From NCBI RefSeq assembly GCF_000003815.2, contig NC_049988.1, positions 5,379,662 to 5,443,661 on the forward strand: a DNA stretch of 64,000 nt, given 5' to 3'. Every line of letters starts with the position of its first letter. Position 1 is the stretch's first letter. Source of the DNA: Branchiostoma floridae (lineage: Eukaryota > Chordata > Leptocardii > Amphioxiformes > Branchiostomatidae). The notes beneath the pieces are model-generated. The model had not been told where the DNA came from and searched no databases. It was given only the letters and a program-made list of their open reading frames with translations. Below, piece by piece: positions 22,001-27,229 of this stretch. A program made the position numbers and the translations under genes.

Positions 22001-24977
22001 TAATGTCTACTAGTCACTGGTCACTGTGTATTGGCAGCATGTGCTGCTAAATATACGACATTTGAAATAAAGCTTAAAAAAACACTACAGATATGGATCT
22101 TGTCGTTTAATGAATAAAAAACCAAGAAGAAAACCAACCATAGCTGCCATTGTTTCCCAGTGGGAGTGTGGTCGTTAATGTGACAGTTGAGCGAAAGCTC
22201 CATTGATCCGTCACACTCTAACATACATTTTGTATGATTTGTACCATAAGAAATCAATTTGATTTTTGGAAAATTCCAAACAAAAGGTACAACAGTTTTT
22301 CCTTTCTGCAGTAAAAACAAGAGCCTTGTGTCATCGGTTGAGGATGCTCTAACTAAACTGGTCCAGACTGCAAAAGAGGTGAGTTTGACCCATTTGTTGT
22401 CAGAAATTGGCATATTAACTCAATTTTTTTAAATGTACATGATGACCATTCAGAATTAGTATTGACCATGNNNNNNNNNNNNNNNNNNNNNNNNNNNNNN
22501 NNNNNNNNNNNNNNNNNNNNNNNNNNNNNNNNNNNNNNNNNNNNNNNNNNNNNNNNNNNNNNNNNNNNNNAGGAATCATTTCCATGTTGAAAATCACTTT
22601 TTTTTAACTTTTCTTAGTCGAAGCAAAAGAGTCGTAGCCACCGCTTTTCCGCCCATGAAGCGGGAAGATCGCAGAGTGATCCATGAACTGTCGGAGTTCT
22701 ATGGTATTGAAGTGATGAGCTACGATGTGGAACCCAAGCGGAACTGTGTGGCCACAGCTTACAGGTGGGAACTTTCCAATGAGCTACATGTATGCATGCA
22801 TTACAACCTATATTATTATTAATGAAATTTATCCTGCATTCTGTCCTGGTATGATTTGGACTTTCTTATTATGATCAAAAGTGTGGAGAAGTTTTAGCAT
22901 AAGGTCACAGTGTAAACTTTATGGATGACATCCTGTGCAGAGTCTCCAAATTTAATGAGATGGGGTGAAAAAAAAAAACAATATGCCTTGGGTAAAAAAA
23001 CATAATAGCTAGATTTTCAAAAGATGAGTTACAGACGTTTTCAAAGATAATTGTAAATTGGTTTTTAATTTTGTGGCCAACACTGTATCTAAATACATGA
23101 CTGTCACAGTGTAGTGTCACTGCTACAAGAACAATCAAATTTTTTTTTTTCCATTTCGATACTTCCATGCCATATTCATCATCTCTGGAGGGGAAAAATT
23201 ATCTTTTTTTGTGTCAAAATCAGGTAAAAATAGAGTGCGCTGCTGTCATCCATAGAATTACTTGCTGTGGCTTAAGGAATACTTCTACTTGTTTTCTATT
23301 TTTGTTTGGATCCATGACAGTCTCTATTGTATTTGAATTTAATACAATAGGTGAAAAAAAACAAATGGCAAGTTGGAGATATACATGATGTAACCCTCCA
23401 TGTTTGTTGCAGGGATCGATGCTGGCTACCAGCTGCATCCTTGGTAAGTGTGGTGGAGCGGGAATCAAACCCCAAACCTCCCCCACCCATACCTCACCAT
23501 ATCACTGACAAAGGAGCAATAGGAAAGTAAGTATCTTCTTCGAGGAGGAACAATCAGAATAAGAGTGTTTTTGGTAAGATGTTATCAACAGCTCATAAAA
23601 TGTATCCTGCAGTAAAAAGCAATGTGTCATAATGTTCTTTAATGAAATGAAATTCCTGCAAACTTTTTGTGCGCACAAAGATCTAGATATGTTTATTTTT
23701 ATGTGATGACAATTTTTTTCCTTATGCTCAGGCGGTATTTGGTAGTTGACTTCTTTATTCAGGTTTTAACAAAACAATACACTGTGGGCACTAGGCAGCG
23801 AGGCTGGTATCGTGGCCACAGACATATTAATATACAATACAAAATGAACATGACATTGTGTATATGCAAGTAATGGAATAAAACAGTTTTTACAATAAAA
23901 GCAGGTAAAGCTAACACATCTGCATGACTAGCTAAAGATTTACTGGACAGAGGTATGACTGGAAGTAAATCTTTTGGTTGATATCATGTACACACACAGT
24001 GCTTCTGAAAGCTGTCTATTGGTCACTTTTGCCCAAAGAACAGACAAATCTTAAATTTGGTACCTGACAAACAAGTCTTGATGCTGAAAGAACTGTGAAA
24101 CGTTATGCCTGTACTGTCATTATGTACTTGAATATTAATGAGGCGCCTTATATGGTACCTTTGGACAACATGAAGACATTTCTCTGATTAGCTGTTAATA
24201 GTCAGTTATTAGCCACGCCCCTAATGCCATTTTTTTAGGCTGGAAAGGTAGGGTTGATATTGTAAGGCATTGCTGTGAGAGTCAACCCTGTGTGGGAGGG
24301 TGGCCTAAGGCCTAAGTTGACCTCTCAAGGGAAATAGCAAAAGCTATTTTTGACAAAAGGTTCCACCTTGGTCCCACTCACCCACGCAAGGCTCCCCTTA
24401 TATGGCATCTCAAGCCTTTTGATATTATTCTTAAAACGTAGGTAAATGCTTTGAATCTTTCCCTTTTCAGGTTAATGATATTCATCTTTTTCATTGCTGC
24501 TTGCCAGATGGCTGAAGATACATGTTTTGCTATTTGCTTAAACTATGATATTTTAACAAGGAAAACAAATAAATATCAATGAAAATTGATAAATTTCATT
24601 ACAATTGTCATTATGGTAGTATTACTGAAAAAAAGAAAATCACCATAATGATTGCTATATGCTTGTTAATGACACAGTGGTGTTAAACAGTGAAAATGTA
24701 ACATGCAGTTGCCAAACCAGAATGGTCATGGTTATATTAGGTGGTGATCATTTTAGTTTTGAAATTGTGAAGTTTCCAGGGACCGAGAAAAAGTGGTTGC
24801 CTGGGAAAGATGGTCACCTAAGCAGGTTTGATGCAGGATAATGTTAGTTGCTGATATGATTTTTTTCTTGTACATTTCAGGTCTTCTCAACACACAGTTA
24901 TCCCAGCAAAGAATGCCTGGAGAGGTCCCAGCAAAGAGCCTGATGTAGAGGTTATAGATTACTTCGACATGGACTAG
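137..24977 (+). CDS. NFX1: NFX1 orthologue (NF-X1 type zinc finger, RING/PHD and R3H protein), 5'-partial, 24 exons
   Basis: Overall gene model; exons are listed separately. Seen: 24 GT/AG exons totalling 3297 nt that chain in phase except for one extra base in exon 22. Without that base the model has 1098 codons plus a split first codon. Domain order is a basic low-complexity N-terminus (exon 1), a RING/PHD-type Cys-His cluster (exons 2-3), about nine NF-X1 fingers (exons 4-16), a helical linker (17-21), an R3H domain (22) and a Pro-rich acidic tail ending in YFDMD (23-24). Known for the family: human NFX1 binds X-box promoter elements (HLA class II, hTERT), its RING-like domain has ubiquitin-ligase activity, and NFX1-123 binds cytoplasmic poly(A)-binding proteins through an N-terminal PAM2 motif. 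That part would lie upstream of the window. The Cys-rich core and tail are far closer to NFX1 than to NFXL1 or ZNFX1. Length is close to the roughly 1120-residue human long isoform. Nuclear, possibly also cytoplasmic, location is inferred from the family. Confidence 0.95.
1465..1582 (+). CDS. NFX1: NFX1 exon 2: first half of RING/PHD-type domain
   Basis: Acceptor ttttccag at 1464, donor CG/gtatgt after 1582. The translation [19 protein letters not shown] continues with a [12 protein letters not shown] segment. These supply the first Cys pair (CMVC), the middle CxxC and the His ligand of the Cys-His domain N-terminal to the zinc-finger array in NFX1 proteins. In the human protein this domain is tied to ubiquitin-ligase activity. 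The exon opens with CT completing the codon begun in exon 1 and ends with CG, completed by exon 3. Confidence 0.95.
1840..2200 (+). mobile_element. Old tRNA-derived SINE, + strand, in NFX1 intron 2
   Basis: Diverged copy of the SINE seen intact at 26536-27023. Seen: a degenerate A box near gcgtagcaaaatgac, a B box ggttcaaatcc near 1898, then the shared body blocks cttgtgcccttg, ggataggacgttgaa, ggaggtcccgtgt, attaaagaaccc, gcgatggtgcaat and gattcacttcaaatca in the same order as the intact copy. No clear target-site duplication could be found. Confidence 0.75.
2811..2932 (+). CDS. NFX1: NFX1 exon 3: second half of RING/PHD-type domain
   Basis: Acceptor cctccttcag at 2810, donor TGTG/gtaagg after 2932. 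The exon encodes [17 protein letters not shown], then [10 protein letters not shown] and YKCFC. The C-I-K-K-W-A-R-S-P and W-R-C-P-A-C-Q-N blocks are almost invariant in NFX1 proteins. They complete the Cys-His domain and run into the first finger. Confidence 0.96.
2955..3075 (+). mobile_element. Solo 3' end of a Penelope-like element with decayed hammerhead-like motif
   Basis: The block TTCCAAAATCATATCCAGTT at 3001-3020 recurs at 21140-21159, just after the GIY-YIG reading frame of the Penelope-like element there. Both copies continue into a related GTAACTGCTTTT stretch. Immediately upstream, 2960-2993 reads CTGACAA, then a six-base arm AGACAG, loop TGGGTG, arm CTATCT, then GAAAC and GTC. That is the order of a hammerhead ribozyme core. 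Penelope-like elements are known to carry hammerheads in their terminal repeats. The G of CUGANGA is A here and one A is extra, so activity is unlikely. Confidence 0.55.
3097..3547. mobile_element. Putative hAT-like MITE in NFX1 intron 3
   Basis: Ends are inverted: taggggtgggtc at 3097-3108 against gtacccacccctag at 3535-3548. The 10-mer agtagcaact overlaps the left end (3088-3097) and recurs at 3561-3570, beyond the right end. The interior has no long reading frame and contains repeated 'ggtccaggtcc'-like words. The TIR resembles hAT ends, but an exact 8-bp target duplication is not evident, so superfamily and borders are uncertain. Confidence 0.45.
3703..3805 (+). CDS. NFX1: NFX1 exon 4: first NF-X1 finger
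   Basis: Acceptor gttgaacag at 3702, donor AT/gtaaga after 3805. The exon encodes [19 protein letters not shown] followed by [14 protein letters not shown]. The ProHisSerCysGly and CPHxC steps match the start of the zinc-finger array in NFX1. The join to exon 3 reads CFC-EKV where vertebrates have CFC-GKV. The phase leaves no other choice with these sites. Confidence 0.93.
4503..4574 (+). CDS. NFX1: NFX1 exon 5: end of finger 1
   Basis: Acceptor ttcctgccag at 4502, donor AA/gtgagt after 4574. The exon encodes [20 protein letters not shown] then GKTK. The [11 protein letters not shown] block is a signature of NF-X1 fingers (C-H-x-G-x-C-x-x-C). Confidence 0.96.
5366..6140 (+). repeat. Octamer-bearing dispersed repeat, copy 1 (intron 5)
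   Basis: Shares ordered blocks with the other copies: a GT-rich start, 'gaagaccagcataa', 'gggccctagtggcttgtt', 'ggacatgctgtggctat', 'taactcaagaaggggtt', 'tttttggtatgtagaca', and the inverted octamer pair at 5770-5800 (attatgcaaat, nine bases, atttgcataat). Non-coding; neither end is clearly preserved. Confidence 0.75.
5391..5456 (+). repeat. G-rich GGGTGT-type simple repeat
   Basis: A 65-bp purine-rich tract made of ggtgtg and gggtgt units with many runs of three or more G on the + strand. It sits at the start of the dispersed repeat copy, where other copies have a shorter TG run. It has G-quadruplex potential. Confidence 0.8.
6455..6530 (+). repeat. tRNA-like pol III sequence
   Basis: Contains a B-box-like ggttcgatccc inside a five-bp inverted arm (cccgg/ccggg) followed by a G-rich end, and an upstream tagcgacagcaatagcgg that weakly resembles an A box. 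No cloverleaf anticodon arm forms. Probably a tRNA-derived repeat head lying head-to-head with the tRNA-Glu-like sequence. Confidence 0.35.
6571..6642 (-). pseudogene. tRNA-Glu(CUC)-like pseudogene or SINE head
   Basis: Read on the minus strand, the body has a correct A box (tggtctagtggtta), an anticodon loop ctctcac with CUC anticodon in a GGCG/CGCC stem, and a perfect B box (ggttcgattcc) in a T arm. It matches metazoan tRNA-Glu over positions 8-72. The seven bases that should form the 5' acceptor strand are all A, which cannot pair with tgtggga at the 3' side. I therefore call a pseudogene. Confidence 0.7.
7042..7181 (+). CDS. NFX1: NFX1 exon 6: second NF-X1 finger
   Basis: Acceptor cttgttgacag at 7041, donor CAAG/gtagga after 7181. 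Encodes [19 protein letters not shown] then [20 protein letters not shown]. It shows the full C-x-x-x-C-G-x-x-L-x-C-x-x-H-x-C-x-x-x-C-H-x-G-x-C pattern. Joins exon 5 as K-Q-S, one base into the codon. Confidence 0.96.
8330..8505 (-). pseudogene. Antisense exon-like segment in NFX1 intron 6
   Basis: On the minus strand a 176-nt open stretch is bounded by acceptor gacagctgcag/GG and donor TACC/gtaaac. Its 58 codons begin [20 protein letters not shown] and end in a [13 protein letters not shown] segment. Composition and codon usage look protein-coding, unlike the surrounding intron. There is no neighbouring exon I can join. It resembles an isolated exon of a large extracellular protein (REJ/polycystin-like in feel, not proven). 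It may be a captured exon carried by a transposon or a nested-gene relic. Confidence 0.4.
9304..9415 (+). CDS. NFX1: NFX1 exon 7
   Basis: Acceptor ttatgttccag at 9303, donor GACAG/gtaagt after 9415. Encodes [15 protein letters not shown], an acidic [12 protein letters not shown] linker, then [11 protein letters not shown]. The YCG and FSCxxVC steps lead into the third finger. Confidence 0.93.
9612..9832 (+). CDS. NFX1: NFX1 exon 8: third finger and start of fourth
   Basis: I chose the acceptor at 9611 (pyrimidine-rich ccttccccctctgcctgtgacag), which gives [20 protein letters not shown] and then [14 protein letters not shown] second acceptor at 9566 (cctatgcag) is in frame and would add 15 residues. 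The C-terminal half encodes a [14 protein letters not shown] segment and [15 protein letters not shown], which match human NFX1 step for step. Donor GATG/gtatga after 9832. Confidence 0.92.
9872..10018. other. Assembly gap (N run)
   Basis: 147 N bases in intron 8. No exon is missing here, because exons 8 and 9 join in phase and in homology. Confidence 0.99.
10270..10373 (+). CDS. NFX1: NFX1 exon 9: fourth NF-X1 finger
   Basis: Acceptor gtttccacag at 10269, donor ACTCAG/gtcaga after 10373. Encodes [20 protein letters not shown] then [15 protein letters not shown][12 protein letters not shown] is diagnostic of the family. Ends in phase 0. Confidence 0.96.
10837..10943. repeat. Palindromic MITE fragment (hairpin)
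   Basis: Arms ttcgcggtg (10868-10876) and caccgcgaa (10884-10892) flank the short loop aagcagc. Outside them tgttcacggtt pairs with aactgtgaaca. The rightmost part reads aaaccaccacgaaag then tttacagta, a word order I know from very common marine-invertebrate MITEs. Part of a similar word occurs near 19530. Confidence 0.55.
10947..11819. mobile_element. Putative TIR transposon of 873 bp in NFX1 intron 9
   Basis: The left end gtctccggtcctaatccc is matched by an inverted right end ggaattaggaccggagac (17 of 18 positions). The interior has one 165-codon minus-strand frame (11334-11831) that overruns the right end and shows no transposase motif, so the element looks non-autonomous. No target duplication was recognised. 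Confidence 0.55.
12255..12288 (+). CDS. NFX1: NFX1 exon 10 (34-nt small exon)
   Basis: Acceptor tattttctcag at 12254, donor ATCAG/gtatgg after 12288. Encodes [11 protein letters not shown], the conserved E-L-P-C step after the fourth finger. The phase (0 in, 1 out) is exactly what exons 9 and 11 need. Confidence 0.9.
12446..13617 (+). repeat. Octamer-bearing dispersed repeat, copy 2 (best preserved, intron 10)
   Basis: Nearly complete copy. It opens with a hairpin (acctccatga ... tcatggaggt, 12449-12471) followed by ttatattttacc and a TG run. It contains two rounds of 'ataactcaagaa' and 'gatttttggtatgtaggt' and the octamer pair at 12875-12905. It ends 'catggaggtatgaggtcgc' and 'cgaactctagtt'. 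No reading frame of note. It contains an internal 137-bp tandem duplication. Confidence 0.85.
13052..13325 (+). repeat. Tandem duplication, 2 x 137 bp
   Basis: Unit starting gcaggggcgtttttgtcaag at 13052 repeats from 13189 with only a few substitutions (cgttt/cattt, agaaagg/agatagg, ggtatgcggg/ggcatgctgg). It lies inside copy 2 of the dispersed repeat. Confidence 0.93.
13790..13872 (+). CDS. NFX1: NFX1 exon 11: fifth NF-X1 finger
   Basis: Acceptor ccatgttttcag at 13789, donor TGTGTG/gtaaag after 13872. Encodes [20 protein letters not shown] then KCGQPCCV. F[17 protein letters not shown] is essentially identical to vertebrate NFX1. Confidence 0.97.
13937..14543. repeat. Interspersed repeat with a direct duplicate of about 90 bp
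   Basis: The block beginning ttagctggattaaaagaatg occurs at 13937-14027 and again at 14452-14543, about 90% identical. The stretch 14031-14190 between them reappears in inverted orientation at about 43975-44095. The segment 14350-14450 is related to 23140-23280 and to about 63530-63590. This marks a dispersed non-coding family. Confidence 0.7.
14866..14974 (+). CDS. NFX1: NFX1 exon 12: sixth NF-X1 finger
   Basis: Acceptor tctccctgcag at 14865, donor ACAA/gtgagt after 14974. Encodes [20 protein letters not shown], then [16 protein letters not shown]. It is a complete canonical finger; C-G-x-K-L-x-C-G-L-H-R-C-E-x-P-C-H-R-G-N-C is near-invariant in animals. Confidence 0.97.
15277..15396 (+). 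CDS. NFX1: NFX1 exon 13
   Basis: Acceptor gcacacacag at 15276, donor CAAG/gtaaaa after 15396. Encodes [20 protein letters not shown], then a [11 protein letters not shown] segment and SRQHSCEH. The FEEL-x-C-x-CGA-x-V-x-x-PPVPCGT-x-PPEC block is conserved in NFX1. Confidence 0.96.
15731..15810 (+). CDS. NFX1: NFX1 exon 14: seventh NF-X1 finger
   Basis: Acceptor tccccttcag at 15730, donor CATGAG/gtaaga after 15810. Encodes [20 protein letters not shown] then KCMGQHE. H[14 protein letters not shown] matches the family; ends in phase 0. Confidence 0.96.
16346..16450 (+). CDS. NFX1: NFX1 exon 15: eighth NF-X1 finger
   Basis: Acceptor cttcattccag at 16345, donor CACAAG/gttagc after 16450; 35 whole codons. 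Encodes [20 protein letters not shown] then [15 protein letters not shown]. The finger is finished by the first codons of exon 16 (DEC). Confidence 0.96.
16941..18055 (+). repeat. Ten-copy minisatellite duplicating the intron 15/exon 16 splice border
   Basis: Units of 110-115 bp. Each has the 3' end of intron 15 (tgttggagct ... ttgaacatgctgttctgctg ... cttgcag) plus the first 40-45 nt of exon 16 (gatgagtgtgtgagagaaga ... tagtaaac). Acceptor-plus-exon starts lie at 16995, 17109, 17221, 17331, 17441, 17556, 17668, 17782, 17894 and 18008. Only the tenth continues into the rest of exon 16. The first nine reach a stop in the exon 15 reading frame. Subtypes follow position: gatcagcca in unit 1, gaccagccg or gaccagtcg in units 2-6, gacgagctg in units 7-10. 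Confidence 0.97.
18008..18136 (+). CDS. NFX1: NFX1 exon 16: ninth NF-X1 finger
   Basis: Acceptor tatacttgcag at 18007, donor GCCAAG/gtgatt after 18136; 43 whole codons. Encodes [20 protein letters not shown], then [15 protein letters not shown] and [13 protein letters not shown]-x-A-P-C-H closes the finger array. Its first 41 bases or so are the tenth unit of the minisatellite. Here the unit encodes EQRC where units 1 and 7-9, and vertebrates, have a QPC form. Confidence 0.95.
18858..18937 (+). CDS. NFX1: NFX1 exon 17
   Basis: Acceptor gtattgtcag at 18857, donor CAAAG/gttgga after 18937. Encodes [20 protein letters not shown], then LEHAFQR. The V-x-x-x-C-x-C-G-R/L-R-x-E-x-V-x-C-S-E step follows the last finger in NFX1. 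Confidence 0.93.
19338..19445 (+). CDS. NFX1: NFX1 exon 18
   Basis: Acceptor aatatttcag at 19337, donor TTGGA/gtaagt after 19445; 108 nt, phase 1 in and 2 out. Encodes a [20 protein letters not shown] segment then [12 protein letters not shown]. This corresponds to the D-M-Q-x-G-x-S-V-x-I-S-x-L region of vertebrate NFX1. A damaged duplicate lies downstream at 19688-19793. Confidence 0.93.
19688..19793 (+). pseudogene. Frameshifted tandem duplicate of NFX1 exon 18
   Basis: Copy of exon 18 with its acceptor (gatatttcag), donor (gtaagtgg) and about 40 bp of 3' intron (ggacctta ... ctgtatcaga). It lacks two bases relative to exon 18 (ttccccctgg for ttccaccctgg, and ccaccgg for ccacacgg), so splicing it in place of exon 18 breaks the frame. 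Otherwise it is almost identical, so the event is recent, or it is an allele placed in tandem by the assembler. Confidence 0.85.
20104..20145 (+). CDS. NFX1: NFX1 exon 19
   Basis: Acceptor cttcctctttag at 20103, donor AACAA/gtaagt after 20145; 42 nt. Encodes [15 protein letters not shown], the L-x-C-x-E-E-C-x-x-x-E-R-x-x-R/K step of NFX1. Confidence 0.94.
20611..21215 (+). mobile_element. 5'-truncated Penelope-like retroelement with GIY-YIG endonuclease frame
   Basis: An open frame of 169 codons (20611-21120) encodes a GIY-YIG-type domain: CIYRLKC, then [52 protein letters not shown] and a late LSGTWD. In Penelope-like elements this endonuclease lies C-terminal to the reverse transcriptase. 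No RT is found upstream, so the copy is 5'-truncated. A His-Pro-rich stretch (PHPHPHP) follows. After the stop the block at 21140-21159 matches the solo 3' end at 3001-3020. It lies in NFX1 intron 19 in the sense direction. Confidence 0.82.
21615..21707 (+). CDS. NFX1: NFX1 exon 20
   Basis: Acceptor taatttcag at 21614, donor GCCAG/gtaata after 21707. Encodes [20 protein letters not shown] then [15 protein letters not shown]-x-A-L-x-I, with a following P and a F-L-K-E-x-A, match the helical linker before R3H. Confidence 0.94.
22312..22378 (+). CDS. NFX1: NFX1 exon 21
   Basis: Acceptor tcctttctgcag at 22311, donor AAAGAG/gtgagt after 22378. Encodes [20 protein letters not shown] then AKE, corresponding to the F-V-x-x-V-E-x-x-L-x-x-L-V linker. 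Ends in phase 0. Confidence 0.92.
22471..22570. other. Assembly gap (100 N)
   Basis: Exactly 100 N, probably a gap of unknown size, between exons 21 and 22. Sequence quality beside it may be reduced. Confidence 0.99.
22618..22764 (+). CDS. NFX1: NFX1 exon 22: R3H domain, with an apparent +1 frameshift
   Basis: Acceptor acttttcttag at 22617, donor TACAG/gtggga after 22764. The first 10 codons, in phase with exon 21, read [10 protein letters not shown]. The rest is open only one base later: [19 protein letters not shown], then [20 protein letters not shown]. The latter is an R3H domain with R-x3-H as RRVIH; R3H binds single-stranded nucleic acid. The shift sits at TTTT, 22645-22648, where three Ts would restore frame and exon 23 phase. 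The nearby gap makes a base-calling error the likeliest cause. Confidence 0.9.
23413..23526 (+). CDS. NFX1: NFX1 exon 23
   Basis: Acceptor gtttgttgcag at 23412, donor GGAAA/gtaagt after 23526. Encodes [20 protein letters not shown] then [19 protein letters not shown]. The L-x-x-V-x-E-R-E and P-P-P-P-I-P-H-H blocks are conserved in NFX1. Confidence 0.95.
24881..24977 (+). CDS. NFX1: NFX1 terminal exon 24 with stop codon
   Basis: Acceptor tacatttcag at 24880, stop TAG at 24975-24977. Encodes [20 protein letters not shown] then [11 protein letters not shown]. The V-I-D-Y-F-D-x-x-D terminus is the hallmark C-terminus of NFX1. Confidence 0.96.
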
Positions 24978-25984
24978 GAAAGTTAAAAAAGGAGGTTTTG
25001 TTTGTCTACTGTTGTTGAGGCATCAGAAAGAATGTGCATCTGGCACTCTGTAGTTCTATATCCATCACCAGGGGCTCCTGGATTACCTCTATGGACTATT
25101 TTTTTTTGGTCCCCTTTTCGTGACCTTTATAAAAGCTTAATTTTAGAGACAGGGATTTTATTTGCCTATACTGTGCAGCCATTGACCAGCTTACAGCCAA
25201 TCAGAGAATCGCCTAAATGTTTTCTTTAGGTAAAGATGCAAAAGCCACTGGCATTCAAGCTACTAACTAGTCATATTATGCCTAACATTGCCTTTAAAAA
25301 AAGTTGCTAAATGATTTTGACGGTGAGGCTATGGGACCGGTGAGGTGAGGTGATGTCATGCAAGATTTCTGGAGTCTTCAACAGGACAGTTCAATACTGT
25401 TTTGGGGCAATTGGTGATGTTCTCACCAGCAATCTTGCACATAACACACACAATGTTACACTTTCATTGGAATTTGAGCTAATGTTTTCCTCAAAATGTC
25501 CTTACAAAGTTTGACATTGTTGGCAGAAATTGATCTGGAACCCTGGTAAAGTATAGGAACTGTTACAGCATACAACGTTCAATGGACCTTTTTGTTTCCA
25601 AGCTTGTTTCTTTGGTTCCAAATGTAAACTTAAACGCAATCCATAGTATGCTATTCTGGCCTGTTGTAGAGAGAGAAGAAGACCTATGACAAACTAGTCA
25701 AGCTGAGAAAAAACAGCAGCTTCATGATTTTGTTGATTGTATTCTTATTATTGTTGAATATGAAGGTTGTATACGACTATGCCCAACTGTAATTTGATAC
25801 ACTAAAGCAAGGAACCCAAACATAGGAATGCAATCTACATGACAAGAAATGCTTCTATGAACAATTCATGACAATATTACTCTGACCGGTGGGGTGAGGT
25901 GATTACTCTGAAAACTCATATAAACTATTGTGTACAGATCTGTCTCGTGCGTCTTCTGCTTTTTCAGTTTCATCTTTTTACCAG
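24978..25984. other. NFX1 3' UTR and flank
   Basis: No canonical AATAAA is seen in the first 1.4 kb after the stop; a TATAAA lies near 25128. The words accggtgaggtgaggtgatg (25336) and accggtggggtgaggtgatt (25885) are direct near-repeats about 550 bp apart. The inverted form lies at 11851-11871. Confidence 0.5.
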
Positions 25985-26450
25985 GAGCTTTCCAAAGAAT
26001 TATTATGGTTTTCACTCAATACTTGTCAACTCTTCAACATAATTTGTTGGGTCATTGGCCTTACTGAAACCTGGCTCAATGATTCCACTTCATGTTTTTA
26101 TAATGAACCGAATTTTGTTTCTTTACACAACAAAAGAAATAGGAGGAGTATATATCTTTAACTTAATACATCAAATTTTTTAGTTCATTGAACAAAAGGA
26201 ACGTTGTATCCAATCAGAAAAAGACAGGCATTGGTTGAATCCCTTTTTATAGAAATACCACAATTGTCCCATGCAATGGGAAAAATGAGTTACATTAGGT
26301 TGCATGTATAGACCACCAAATACTGATATTAAAGAAAACCTTATTATAACAGCAGCTTTAAATGTAGTTAACAAAAAAGGCTAAATTTGTTACATACTTG
26401 GTGACTGTGATAAAGATATTTTCAAACATGAAAGCCACAGTGACTCTTAA
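25985..26450 (+). mobile_element. Decayed LINE fragment: APE-type endonuclease domain
   Basis: Broken frames give VIGLTETWLNDSTSCFYNEP (about 26050-26110), then GCMYRPPNTDIKENLI (about 26300-26345), then a LGDCDKDIFKHESHSDS stretch. These match, in order, the S/T-E-T-W-L, YRPPN and GD-x-N/D motifs of the apurinic-like endonuclease at the start of LINE ORF2. Stops and indels lie between them. Confidence 0.72.
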
Positions 26451-26535
26451 AGCAGAGGTTCTGAATAAAACGTATTTGTGCACATTCTGCCCATTCGAGA
26501 ATTACGAATCCACTAAGCCTTCCATATTAACGAGT

Positions 26536-27023
26536 CATCATCATCGGTCGACGTGATCACACATGTTCGCACATGTTTACACACGACGGGGTGATACCGC
26601 CCCTTACGGGGTGACATACCCTTTCGCTGGCTAATTACAAGACGGGGATGCGCCAGGTCTCCCGTCTGGGTGAATGATGTAAATCACCGTGTGGCTGATA
26701 CGGTATGGAGGTTCGCCAGGCCTACAACCGGGTGATTTGAAGTGAATCACCAACTCCGGACAGAGGGGTTTGCTCCAACCACACCGCACCATCGCACGTG
26801 TGGGGGTTCTTTAACGTGCATGGGGTGTGACTCTCCCCATACACGGGACCTCCATTTAACGTCCTATCCGAGGGACGACTCATTTTTCACTTGAGTAAAG
26901 TGAGGAAAGTCGTGTAAAGTGCCTTTCCCAAGGGCACAAGACCGGCAACACGGCAGTCGGATTCGAACCGGCGACCTCTCGGTTACGGGCCGAATACACT
27001 ACCACTGTGCTACGCGGCCCCAC
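26536..27023 (-). mobile_element. Complete tRNA-derived SINE (488 bp) with 10-bp target-site duplication
   Basis: On the minus strand the head at 27023 carries an A box (gtagcacagtggtag) and a B box (ggttcgaatcc, 26959-26969). A body then contains cttgtgcccttggg, ggataggacgttaaatgg, ggaggtcccgtgt and cgttaaagaaccc, and a (GAT)n tail lies at 26536. It is flanked by a perfect direct repeat ATTAACGAGT at 26526-26535 and 27024-27033. Older copies lie at 1840-2200 and 37700-37942. Confidence 0.92.
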
Positions 27024-27229
27024 ATTAACGAGTAGATCAACTTCATTCATATGTAGACATATATAAGATTTCTCCTTTTCTATATAGACAGCATCATGAC
27101 AAACTCTGAGAAATCCTCATTCAGCAGATCTTCTTGTTACAGACATCAGACCACTAACCAGTATTTTACATAATGTCTAGAATCCAGTAAAAACAGCAGA
27201 TCAATGACACAGCTACAGAAATGTACAAA

